Origin: a virus
Virus record (IMG/VR): IMGVR_UViG_3300047557_001710
Coordinates: 1 to 49,584 of that record
Length of the DNA: 49,584 nt
Direction: 5' to 3' (one strand)
Positions 22,906 to 30,040 of the stretch are shown piece by piece. Position 1 is the stretch's first letter. Every line of letters begins with the position of its first letter. The notes under the pieces were generated by a model. It was not told where the DNA came from. It did no database searches and worked only from the letters and a program-made list of their open reading frames with translations. The position numbers were made by a program, and so were the translations under genes.

Positions 22906-24108
22906 TTATGTAGAAGCGACAAGCATTTTACCTTCAACAAAGAGAGTATCTACAACAGCCTGGAGTTTATGAAGGATTTTATCTCCACGCCCATCGCTAA
23001 TAGGAACAGCAATCACACCACAGGATTTCCTGTAACTATCGAAGTCTCCAGATACAAGTTCACCCCGTTGAATGCGTTGGATATCTTCTTTGTGAAGACG
23101 CAACACCCTACCAATAGTCTGTACCATCTCAATAATATTGAGATTGCGAAGCATCAAAACATTAGTGATCCCTGGAACGGAAATGCCTTCAGATAGAATC
23201 GCTACATGTAGAATAATTACCTTTGCGCTCTCATCATTACAAAGTTTATTCATCGTCTCAAAGAAAACTGGACGAGGAACTTTACGATTATTGATAACTG
23301 CACCAAACTTACTGGTGATATGCATAACTTGATATCCACGCTCCTCTAGTTCATTAAGCAGCTCTGTTTCTGTGAACATATCTGCTAGTGATTGAGTAGA
23401 ATGTGAAGCTACAAGGACTTTAGGATTACCTTCTAGGCTATCCAGATAGTTAATAATATTTGCACTATCATCTGTAGATGCTTCATAGCTCTCAAGTTTA
23501 GGTGGAAGAATATATCCACCATTAACTAGTTCTTTAGGAGCTAGAGAATAGATTGTCCCACCATATACATCACTATTCAGCATAGACTTTACGTCTTTTG
23601 TATCTTTTGGCGTAGCCGTAAAAAAGAAAGATTTACCAGCAGTAGCAGAAGTCTGTGCTACACCCACGAAATTTGATGCTGTAGTGGAGTGATGTGCTTC
23701 ATCAAAAATAGCTACATCAATCTTGATACCAGCATCGTGGATTTTCATTAGAGATTTATATGTGGTAAACATAATTTGATGCTTACCAATTGTTTGATAT
23801 AGCTTACTACAAACTTTTAGATTTTCTGGATTGGTGATACCATCTTCTCCAGAATGAACTAGAATAGTAAAATAATCTGCCTGACCTTTGAGTGTCTCTT
23901 CAAACTCTTGGGCTAGCTGATTACAAAGAAGAATTTTTGGAGCAACTACAACAATTACAAGAGGGCTCGTAGAACTATTCATCCTCTGCTTCACATCTTC
24001 AATAAAGATGGTAGTTTTCCCTGCTGAAGTCGGCAGCACACATACACCTTTATTGTGCTTTTGAAGTTCTTCTACAGCTTGAACTTGGTAAGGGCGCAGT
24101 TGCTTCAT
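22906..24108 (-). CDS. SF2 DEAD/DEAH-box helicase
   Basis: 400 residues. Q-like start RPYQVQAVEEL, Walker A PTSAGKTT (residues 26-33), motif II DEAHH, motif III FFTATP, and the C-terminal motif VI-like ... QTIGRVLRLHKED. This is the compact layout of phage UvsW-like and type III restriction-like helicases. Probably acts in recombination-dependent replication or branched-DNA processing. The protein is shorter than T4 UvsW and lacks its extra N-terminal domain. Confidence 0.88.
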   Translation of the reverse strand: MKQLRPYQVQAVEELQKHNKGVCVLPTSAGKTTIFIEDVKQRMNSSTSPLVIVVVAPKILLCNQLAQEFEETLKGQADYFTILVHSGEDGITNPENLKVCSKLYQTIGKHQIMFTTYKSLMKIHDAGIKIDVAIFDEAHHSTTASNFVGVAQTSATAGKSFFFTATPKDTKDVKSMLNSDVYGGTIYSLAPKELVNGGYILPPKLESYEASTDDSANIINYLDSLEGNPKVLVASHSTQSLADMFTETELLNELEERGYQVMHITSKFGAVINNRKVPRPVFFETMNKLCNDESAKVIILHVAILSEGISVPGITNVLMLRNLNIIEMVQTIGRVLRLHKEDIQRIQRGELVSGDFDSYRKSCGVIAVPISDGRGDKILHKLQAVVDTLFVEGKMLVAST

Positions 24109-24111
24109 TAG

Positions 24112-24501
24112 TTAGAAAAGTTGGTCTTTAATAGCGCGAATGAGAAAATGTATAAATGCAATACCCATTAGCATAAATCCACCATACCAAAATCCTGGTA
24201 GAAATAAACAGATTGGAATGAGTAAAGCACCAATAAAGAAAGTGATTGCTTCAAAAAGATTAAAGTCTGGACCAGAATTAGAACCAATATAAGTTTGTGG
24301 TTGACTATTATTCATATACACCGGCTGACTTGGTGTATATGTTGCTTCCTTTACTGGAATATGTTGAACTGAAATATAATCCACGGCATCCGTTTGAGCC
24401 ATAGCAGCATCTACGGCGTCCATAGGATAGCAGTAATCATACACCACCACATCTTTAATGTAGCCACTACGAGTTTTGACCTTAACAGTCCAGTCCGTCA
24501 T
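24112..24501 (-). CDS. Membrane protein with soluble N-terminal domain (129 aa)
   Basis: An N-terminal domain with WTVKVKTRSGYIKDVVVYDY is followed by two C-terminal hydrophobic helices (LFEAITFFIGALLIPICLF and GGFMLMGIAFIHFLIRAI). Two-pass inner-membrane protein. No family recognised. Confidence 0.7.
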   Translation of the reverse strand: MTDWTVKVKTRSGYIKDVVVYDYCYPMDAVDAAMAQTDAVDYISVQHIPVKEATYTPSQPVYMNNSQPQTYIGSNSGPDFNLFEAITFFIGALLIPICLFLPGFWYGGFMLMGIAFIHFLIRAIKDQLF

Positions 24502-24947
24502 TTGATGTTAAAACGATGTTCTAATTGAGCTTTGGCTTCTCCCACTACCATATAATCTTCATTATCTCCTTTGGATACATACTCCTCTAAGATTTCTTTT
24601 GGAGTATACTCGTTCCCTGCGACATAGTATTTTACTTTCCAATGTGGAAATTTGGAATATACCTCATAAACTTCTTTTGGAAATTCTTCTTTCGCATTTA
24701 TTTCAAAGATGTTGATAAGCCTATTGACTACAGAAATATGGTAATCAATAAGATTTAATACCTTATGATTATAGTCGTGAACACTTTCTTCATTTTCGAA
24801 AAGTGGTTTATGATACTGGAGTAGATTTAGAAATTTAACACAAGTATTAATATCATAAACTTTATCGTGATATCTCATCTCTTTGTTTAGACGAGAAAGT
24901 TCTTTGGTATTCTCGTAAATTTCAAATAGATTTTCTACTTCAGTCAT
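24498..24947 (-). CDS. Unrecognised helical protein (149 aa)
   Basis: Helical, acidic, with an aromatic strand segment (FPHWKVKYYVAGNEYTP). ATGA-type overlaps with both neighbours. No motif recognised. Confidence 0.65.
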   Translation of the reverse strand: MTEVENLFEIYENTKELSRLNKEMRYHDKVYDINTCVKFLNLLQYHKPLFENEESVHDYNHKVLNLIDYHISVVNRLINIFEINAKEEFPKEVYEVYSKFPHWKVKYYVAGNEYTPKEILEEYVSKGDNEDYMVVGEAKAQLEHRFNIK

Positions 24948-25060
24948 ACGAACTCCATCAAATAATACTCAAGAGACACTCCCAATTCTTCTGCTAGCTG
25001 AGAATAAATTTCCTCATCAGTTTGTTCGTCAAGATAGATGTAAGGATTGTCTTCGTTCAT
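24944..25060 (-). CDS. Small acidic protein (38 aa)
   Basis: Start at MNEDNPYIYLDEQTDEEIYS; the longer frame runs back through the terminator at 25084-25114. Very acidic. No family recognised. Confidence 0.55.
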   Translation of the reverse strand: MNEDNPYIYLDEQTDEEIYSQLAEELGVSLEYYLMEFV

Positions 25061-25083
25061 TTTAGTAAATTTATTAAAGAAAG

Positions 25084-25114
25084 AAAGTCCTGAAGAATAA
25101 ATCTCCAGGACTTT
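25084..25114 (-). terminator. Terminator of the 25125 gene
   Basis: Stem AAAGTCCTG/CAGGACTTT with a 13-nt loop, directly after the coding end. Confidence 0.7.
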
Positions 25115-25124
25115 GATTAGAAAC

Positions 25125-25508
25125 TCAAAAAACACCAGCTAGTTCAGCTTCAGCTTCTTCGTACTCGTTGAGTTCATCAAAGAAGTCGGGAGTTTCATCT
25201 TCACTCCAATCGGGAACTTGCAGCTCTACAGTTTCAACTTCTTGCTCTTGCTCTTGAGGCTCTGGACGATTGAGGAAATAAACTTTAGCGTTCTCTTTAG
25301 CTTCACGGAACAGCTCAGTCTCTTCTACAATCGCAGAAGTTGGGAGAGTTTCCAGAGTCAGGTCAGGTTCGTTAGTGTTGTAGATGGTCCAAGTAACTTC
25401 TTTACCATCTACTTTTTTAGCAACATAGCCAACCAGCTCACCCTCAAGAGTGATAGTGTAGAAACCGGCAGAAATCCGGGGAAATTTCACAATTGGTGCT
25501 TTAGCCAT
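25125..25508 (-). CDS. Acidic-tailed protein (127 aa)
   Basis: A short beta domain (GFYTITLEGELVGYVAKKVD; EVTWTIYN) followed by an extremely acidic tail (QEQEQEVETVELQ; EDETPDFFDELNEYEEAEAE). Layout parallels the protein at 17874-18323. An acidic tail of this kind can mimic DNA or bind host proteins; function unproven. Confidence 0.7.
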   Translation of the reverse strand: MAKAPIVKFPRISAGFYTITLEGELVGYVAKKVDGKEVTWTIYNTNEPDLTLETLPTSAIVEETELFREAKENAKVYFLNRPEPQEQEQEVETVELQVPDWSEDETPDFFDELNEYEEAEAELAGVF

Positions 25509-25577
25509 AATAAAAAACTCAAAAATTGTAAGGTTTATTTTGGGCGAGAGCAGGCTTCCCTGACCCCCGATGAGACT

Positions 25578-25635
25578 AGAATACCAGGTTTTGGCTCCCT
25601 GGAAAGGGCTTTAGGGACGGTCCAGAAACCGACCC
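25578..25635 (-). promoter_or_regulatory. Inverted repeat plus extended -10 module
   Basis: Extended -10 TGGTATTCT (25578-25586), 27-nt spacer, inverted repeat GGGaCGGT/ACCGaCCC (25614-25635) touching the stop of the phosphoesterase. Confidence 0.7.
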
Positions 25636-26408
25636 TAGGTTAGCTCAAGAGTGAGATTTGGATTAAATCCAGTATCTTGACCTGGATAACCTCCAGGATT
25701 ACAAACTACTCTACACTCACCAATTTTATAGTCAAATGGTGTATGAACATGACCGTGAGCCCAATATTTAATTTGTGGGTGATTATAAATTAAATCATCC
25801 AAATCACTTACATAAGCTCCATTAGCACAATTTTTATACTCTTCAGCTATCGATTGATAACTAGGAGCATGGTGGCTAATTACAAATACATTTTCAGTTA
25901 AAGTTTGTAATTGGTCGAGAAGGTATTTTTTACTTTCTTTATGAAAGTTAAGCGTGTCTGTAGCTCTTAGTTTACGATAATTTTTACCAATACGAATAAC
26001 CTTATAATCATTCATATTACATTCGGCTTCCATCATTTCTAGGGTATTTTCATTACGAAAATCTGTCCACAGAGTAACTCCGACAAAATTCCAATTGCCA
26101 ATAGTTATAGTATCATTATCTAGAATGTAGAAGTTATGAGGTAAATGTTCTTTTAGTTTTCTTTTTGTCCCTTCGTAATTGTATCCATAAAACTCATGGT
26201 TTCCGAGAACATAAAGAACTTTATCAAAGTTCTTACTACAATCTTTTAGAAATCTATCGTAAACTTTATGTAAATACCCGTCAGTCTTAAAGTGCTTAGC
26301 ACATAGAATATCCCCAGCGAGAATTAGAACATCACCCTCACCTACATTAAATGTCTGACAGGCAACGAAATGCTCTAAGTGCAAATCACTAAACAATTTT
26401 ACTTTCAT
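25635..26408 (-). CDS. Calcineurin-like metallophosphoesterase
   Basis: 257 residues with the full set of metal-binding motifs in order: FSDLHLEH, LAGDIL, LGNHEFYG, ISHHAPS, HGHVHTP. Hydrolyses phosphomono- or diesters using two metal ions. Sequence alone does not show the substrate; nucleotides, cyclic nucleotides or nucleic-acid ends are all possible. ATGA overlap with 26405-26815. Confidence 0.9.
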   Translation of the reverse strand: MKVKLFSDLHLEHFVACQTFNVGEGDVLILAGDILCAKHFKTDGYLHKVYDRFLKDCSKNFDKVLYVLGNHEFYGYNYEGTKRKLKEHLPHNFYILDNDTITIGNWNFVGVTLWTDFRNENTLEMMEAECNMNDYKVIRIGKNYRKLRATDTLNFHKESKKYLLDQLQTLTENVFVISHHAPSYQSIAEEYKNCANGAYVSDLDDLIYNHPQIKYWAHGHVHTPFDYKIGECRVVCNPGGYPGQDTGFNPNLTLELT

Positions 26409-26815
26409 TTCCTATCAAGCAGTTTTTTCATTCCTGTAGCTTTTACAAAGTTCTTGAGACCTTTATTTACTACGTCAACTTGAACGTAAAGGTTATCTGG
26501 AATTTCTCCAAAATATCCTTGTAACCAAGGACATAGCCATAGGTGGGAACATAGAACCTCATCCATATAAGTAGAGCCTTCTTTATCAGCCTCCATAAAG
26601 GTTAGCTTTGTATCCCAATCATCTGGTTCTTCAGTAGTCAAATAGATTTGAATTTCATCTCCAGGTTTTGGTTCTCGCGCAGTTAGAAAGTAATAATGTG
26701 TATCAATTACATCTTCAGTCCCATTACATAGAAGTTCTTCAACTGTATCATTATGTGGATGGTTGAAATGGTATAGCCCATCCTCACGCTTTACAGCCAG
26801 CACGGTAAGTTCCAT
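26405..26815 (-). CDS. Unrecognised protein (136 aa)
   Basis: Beta-rich, with YYFLTAREPKPGDEIQIYLT, LWLCPWLQGYFGEIPDNLYV (WLQxYF core) and a basic C-terminus (KATGMKKLLDRK). It resembles a phage hypothetical family, but I cannot name it reliably. Co-transcribed with the phosphoesterase. Confidence 0.65.
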   Translation of the reverse strand: MELTVLAVKREDGLYHFNHPHNDTVEELLCNGTEDVIDTHYYFLTAREPKPGDEIQIYLTTEEPDDWDTKLTFMEADKEGSTYMDEVLCSHLWLCPWLQGYFGEIPDNLYVQVDVVNKGLKNFVKATGMKKLLDRK

Positions 26816-26838
26816 AATAGTTCTTGTAGTGTTTGTAT

Positions 26839-26894
26839 ATTATAGCATAAAAAAGACCCCGCAAGGGGTCTAGTGGACGGTTGAAAAATTGACC
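26839..26894 (-). promoter_or_regulatory. Inverted repeat plus extended -10 module with internal terminator
   Basis: Perfect extended -10 TGCTATAAT (26839-26847), 27-nt spacer holding the terminator AGACCCC-GC-GGGGTCT region (26854-26871), inverted repeat GGaCGGTT/AAttGaCC (26875-26894). Confidence 0.75.
26854..26871 (-). terminator. Terminator inside the promoter-module spacer
   Basis: Stem AGACCCC/GGGGTCT with a short loop, followed by a T-run on the minus strand. It ends transcription of the internal-protein gene. Confidence 0.8.
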
Positions 26895-26896
26895 TT

Positions 26897-28162
26897 TTAA
26901 TCCACAGCTCCTGTCATAAGCCCAGTTTTGCTGCTCTTTTTACTACTCCTCTTGCCAAATACTTTTTTATAAAGTTTTGCTCTCTTTGCCTCACCAGTTT
27001 GTTTATCTTCACCACCCATAACAGCAGTTGGTTTTCCAATTACAGTATCACCCTTCTTTGCTCCTGCTGCTTTCAAGTGCTTTGGAGTATCTTTTACTGC
27101 TTTAATAAAGTTTCTACCTCTTTCCATCTGTTGGTGAGTATCCCCCTTACCAACTCCACTATCACGATGCATAATGTCTACAGTATGGATTGCACCTCTC
27201 TTATTTGCACCTGCTTTAGTCATTTGCTTTTTCAAATCTTTAACTTTTCTTACACTTTCACTTGAAGGTGTAGTTTTAAATCTTGAAGTTCCAGATGCAT
27301 TTTTTCTTCTAGAAGGAGTCATCTTTGAAATTAGTCTTTCACCTTTTGCTGCTCTTCTTGCGGAAGAATGAGTGCGGATATAATGGTCCTGCTCGGTGCT
27401 ACCAATATCATCCATATCATCTTCACTATCGTAAGTTGTATAGTCTTTTGGTTTAGACCTCAAATCTTTAGTGGAATACTTACCAGTTCCCTTAAGTCCT
27501 GCTTTCTTTGAGATTGCAGCAGTAGTTCTCTCTTGCCTATCCATATCGGCACCTCTGCCCCTAGCTAGATTGAGTTTTCCTCTAGTTCTTCTTCCACTTC
27601 TTTCACCAGATGAACTCTCTTCAAGTTCATAATCATACAAATCAAATTCAAACTCTTCCTTTGGTTCCTTCAAATCATTTTGATGATAAACTTTTTGTCT
27701 TTCATCATTTTTATAAAGTTTTGAGTTAAGTTTTGTCTTTATATTTTTATGGTCTTTCTGCTGTCTTCTTATTTCACCCTTTGGGGCAACACTTGTTAGA
27801 GAACCAACTTTAAACAGACCAAATTCGTGTCTCTTTCCTTTAGGTGTTTTCTTGCCCTTTTCATCATCGTGAGCCATCTTCAACTTTCCATATCTTTCAT
27901 AATCCTTATCACTTAAGTCCCAAGATTTTCCACCAAATGAATTTTTATTTGGATTTTCTACACCAAGAGAAATCCTTTTTGCTCTATTTTTCTCTCTAGG
28001 AGTTAAACCTGATTGTAGTGGTCTCTTTGGATTATCCCATTCTACTTTTCCTTCTTTCACACAACGATTATAAGTCTTTCCAAAGAGTTTCTGTGTGCCT
28101 TTCTTCTTATATCCAGGCCAGCACTTCTTTGCTTCTGATACAAACTCTTGATAGGTCTTCAT
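26897..28162 (-). CDS. Large candidate internal head protein with capsid-targeting leader
   Basis: 421 residues, very basic (Lys/Arg/Gly/Ser-rich) and mostly disordered. The start MKTYQEFVSEAKK is nearly identical to the T4 IPI/IPII/IPIII capsid-targeting sequence (MKTYQEFIAE followed by A), implying packaging into the prohead and cleavage after Glu10. A second module follows at residues 14-36 (CWPGYKKKGTQKLFG, then NRCVKEG), which recurs in cyanophage proteins. The C-terminal half has MHRDSGVGKGDTHQQM. By analogy with T4 IPs, it would be injected with the DNA and may act early against host functions. Confidence 0.65.
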   Translation of the reverse strand: MKTYQEFVSEAKKCWPGYKKKGTQKLFGKTYNRCVKEGKVEWDNPKRPLQSGLTPREKNRAKRISLGVENPNKNSFGGKSWDLSDKDYERYGKLKMAHDDEKGKKTPKGKRHEFGLFKVGSLTSVAPKGEIRRQQKDHKNIKTKLNSKLYKNDERQKVYHQNDLKEPKEEFEFDLYDYELEESSSGERSGRRTRGKLNLARGRGADMDRQERTTAAISKKAGLKGTGKYSTKDLRSKPKDYTTYDSEDDMDDIGSTEQDHYIRTHSSARRAAKGERLISKMTPSRRKNASGTSRFKTTPSSESVRKVKDLKKQMTKAGANKRGAIHTVDIMHRDSGVGKGDTHQQMERGRNFIKAVKDTPKHLKAAGAKKGDTVIGKPTAVMGGEDKQTGEAKRAKLYKKVFGKRSSKKSSKTGLMTGAVD

Positions 28163-28204
28163 TTATCTTTGTGACTTTTAGAGTTATTTATTTGTTAGTT
28201 GCTT

Positions 28205-28759
28205 TTAATTAGACGTTAATAATCCTCTAGTTCGTAATCTTTTTTTAATAGAATTACCATTTACACCAAAAACTCTACCAGTATGAGAATATCCGTAATT
28301 TTTAACCATTTCTAAAAGTTCTTCATCACTTGGATAATTTGCCTTTTCTCTAACTTTTTTGGCACATTTATCGGAACAATATTTTTGTCTAGTAGATATT
28401 TCAGAATTACACACTGGACAAGGAATCATTTTTTTAGAAAACTCACTTTTCCAAATAGTATATTCTTCATCAAATTTTATCACATCATCTGGAATGCTAG
28501 TAATATTATTATGAACTTCTCTATGACAGTTGGCACAAAGACAAACACATTTTTTAAGTTCTTCGGAAACCTTACTCCAAGCGCGAGTAATACCTTTTGA
28601 AGATAATCCAAAATCTTTTTCATCAGGATTTAAATGATGAAATTCTAATGCACCAATACATTTATTATATCCACATATACCACATTTCTCTTTGAATGCT
28701 TTTAGAGCATATTCTTTTGCTCTTCTCCTATAATCAGATACTGCTTTATTGTTAGACAT
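28205..28759 (-). CDS. HNH endonuclease with zinc ribbon and HTH
   Basis: 184 residues in three parts: a zinc-HNH (CGICGYNKCIGALEFHHLNP, then CLCANCHREVHN), a zinc ribbon (CPVCNSEISTRQKYCSDKC), and a C-terminal helix-turn-helix (SHTGRVFGVNGNSIKKRLRT). Typical of free-standing homing endonucleases with sequence-specific DNA-binding tails. It sits at the start of the tRNA cluster. Confidence 0.88.
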   Translation of the reverse strand: MSNNKAVSDYRRRAKEYALKAFKEKCGICGYNKCIGALEFHHLNPDEKDFGLSSKGITRAWSKVSEELKKCVCLCANCHREVHNNITSIPDDVIKFDEEYTIWKSEFSKKMIPCPVCNSEISTRQKYCSDKCAKKVREKANYPSDEELLEMVKNYGYSHTGRVFGVNGNSIKKRLRTRGLLTSN

Positions 28760-28788
28760 ATCTGCTATAATATATTTAAAATATAGAA

Positions 28789-28860
28789 CTCCAAGTGTCA
28801 GAATCGAACTGACCTATAACAAGTTAACAGCTTGCTCCCGCACCTTGCGGGCTACTTGGA
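28789..28860 (-). tRNA. tRNA-Asn (GTT)
   Basis: 72 nt. Acceptor TCCAAGT/ACTTGGA, anticodon stem-loop GCAAG-CTGTTAA-CTTGT, T-arm GTCAG-TTCGATT-CTGAC. Confidence 0.92.
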
Positions 28861-28879
28861 ATAAAAACCCGAAGGTTCA

Positions 28880-28950
28880 AGCGTTCAGGGGTAGTCGAAA
28901 CCCCGACTTCTGGGTGGAAACCAGAGATTTTGCCGCTAAACTATGAACGC
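28880..28950 (-). tRNA. tRNA-Gly (TCC)
   Basis: 71 nt. Acceptor GCGTTCA/TGAACGC, anticodon arm TCTGG-TTTCCAC-CCAGA, T-arm GGGGT-TTCGACT-ACCCC. Confidence 0.9.
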
Positions 28951-29041
28951 ATAAGATGGACCAAGTGTGTAGATGTCTCATTAGGACATATCAGGGACTT
29001 GGACTCTATCAATTTATATATGGAGATTATCTTATCCCCAA

Positions 29042-29113
29042 CAGGCTCACCTGGAATCGAACCAGGGACATTCGCTTAGAAGGCGAAGGTTATATCCGCT
29101 TAACTATGAGCCC
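29042..29113 (-). tRNA. tRNA-Arg (TCT)
   Basis: 72 nt. Acceptor GGGCTCA/TGAGCCT (first pair G-U), anticodon arm TTCGC-CTTCTAA-GCGAA, T-arm CCTGG-TTCGATT-CCAGG. Confidence 0.92.
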
Positions 29114-29163
29114 AAAAATTTTGTTGATAACATTATAACCTAAAACTCAAAAGAAGTCAAGTG

Positions 29164-29364
29164 TTAAAGAGTACCGTCTCCATATTTTTCATAAATTAAA
29201 TTTGCGACACACTCACTAATGTAGTTAGGCTTAAGATCATCACCAATACCTTTTAGAGTAAGTATTTTGTCTGCCAGGTCAGTAAGCTCACCTACAGTCA
29301 TAACTTTTTTCAAATCATCTATTAGCTCTCTTGCTAAGATAATTTGTTGTTCTGTGGAAATCAT
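29164..29364 (-). CDS. Small helical protein (66 aa)
   Basis: Start at MISTEQQIILARELIDDLKK; the longer frame overlaps the -10 box. Helical, acidic; contains ADKILTLKGIGDDLKPN. It lies between tRNA genes. No family recognised. Confidence 0.6.
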   Translation of the reverse strand: MISTEQQIILARELIDDLKKVMTVGELTDLADKILTLKGIGDDLKPNYISECVANLIYEKYGDGTL

Positions 29365-29386
29365 TTTCTTTTCTTTTGACCTTATT

Positions 29387-29442
29387 ATCATAACAGATCA
29401 TCAGGGGATTTGCAAATTTCTTGTGACAGTTGACTAATTGTC
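29387..29442 (-). promoter_or_regulatory. Inverted repeat plus extended -10 module
   Basis: Extended -10 TGTTATGAT (29387-29395), 29-nt spacer, inverted repeat GACA/TGTC (29425-29442). It drives the 66-aa gene and the tRNAs downstream of it. Confidence 0.65.
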
Positions 29443-29754
29443 TTTGTTCACATATTTAACGATTACCCAAATAATTAGGGCAATTGCTACGATTAAAAGT
29501 ATATATCTCCAGGCTAAGATCAATAAGAATATTGACCCAAAGACTAAAGCTACACCTGCATCACCATCTACTGAACTAGAAGATCCTGATGAACTTTGTT
29601 CTCTACTTTCACATAAGTTCCAAATATCACCATCTTGAACGTGATAAATTGTTTTGATTTGTTCTCTAGCACCATTCCAGGTATTAGAGTTAACATAAAC
29701 TCTTTGTCTTCCACTTGCAGAACCTAACCAAACATCAGCTTGATAACGAGCCAT
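29434..29754 (-). CDS. Two-helix membrane protein (106 aa)
   Basis: Start at MARYQADVWLGSASGRQRVY, because the longer frame runs through tRNA-Pro. The N-terminal soluble domain (VNSNTWNGAREQIKTIYHV) is followed by a Ser-rich linker and two adjacent hydrophobic helices (VALVFGSIFLLILAW; ILLIVAIALIIWVIV). Function unknown. Confidence 0.7.
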   Translation of the reverse strand: MARYQADVWLGSASGRQRVYVNSNTWNGAREQIKTIYHVQDGDIWNLCESREQSSSGSSSSVDGDAGVALVFGSIFLLILAWRYILLIVAIALIIWVIVKYVNKDN

Positions 29755-29783
29755 AATAAATGTGTGTAAGAGTGTTTGTGTAA

Positions 29784-29855
29784 TCCAGAAGATTGGGATC
29801 GAACCAATGTCCTCATCGCCCCAAACGATGCCGTCTACCGCTGACTTACTCCTGG
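29784..29855 (-). tRNA. tRNA-Pro (TGG)
   Basis: 72 nt. Acceptor CCAGGAG/CTTCTGG, anticodon arm CATCG-TTTGGGG-CGATG, T-arm ATTGG-TTCGATC-CCAAT. Confidence 0.9.
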
Positions 29856-29862
29856 TTGTGTT

Positions 29863-29976
29863 TCCCGATATAAGGATTCGAACCTTAAGTTTTGATACAC
29901 CTACCTCAGGAATTGCTTCCCTTCTGGAACTGCGTAGAACCACTACTGCTTTGCCGTTACCAACGGCGTCATCGGG
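29863..29976 (-). tRNA. Oversized tRNA-like gene (identity uncertain)
   Basis: 114 nt with a good acceptor (CCCGATG/TATCGGG), D-arm (GCCG-TTGGTAA-CGGC) and T-arm (TAAGG-TTCGAAT-CCTTA). About 65 nt lie between the D- and T-arms, far more than usual. A hairpin GC-A-GTA-GTGGTTC-TACGC could serve as anticodon arm (GGT, Thr) but has a bulge. Either a tRNA with a roughly 40-nt insertion or a degraded copy. Confidence 0.45.
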
Positions 29977-29985
29977 AATAAATGA

Positions 29986-30040
29986 ATTATATCATTTATT
30001 TATCTATAAGTCAAGGTGTTATGGACGGTTGTAGGAGTGG
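29986..30040 (-). promoter_or_regulatory. Inverted repeat plus extended -10 module of a tRNA group
   Basis: Extended -10 TGATATAAT (29986-29994), 28-nt spacer, imperfect inverted repeat starting GGACGGTTG (from 30023). It drives the oversized tRNA-like gene and tRNA-Pro. Confidence 0.65.

Noticed and set aside
28763-28771. TGCTATAAT as a plus-strand promoter
   Set aside because: It would transcribe the antisense of the tRNA cluster and has no inverted repeat at the expected distance; probably coincidental overlap with the HNH start region.
28951-29041. An extra tRNA between Gly and Arg
   Set aside because: No acceptor or T-arm pairing and no TTCRA motif at the right place; the sequence is only a spacer.
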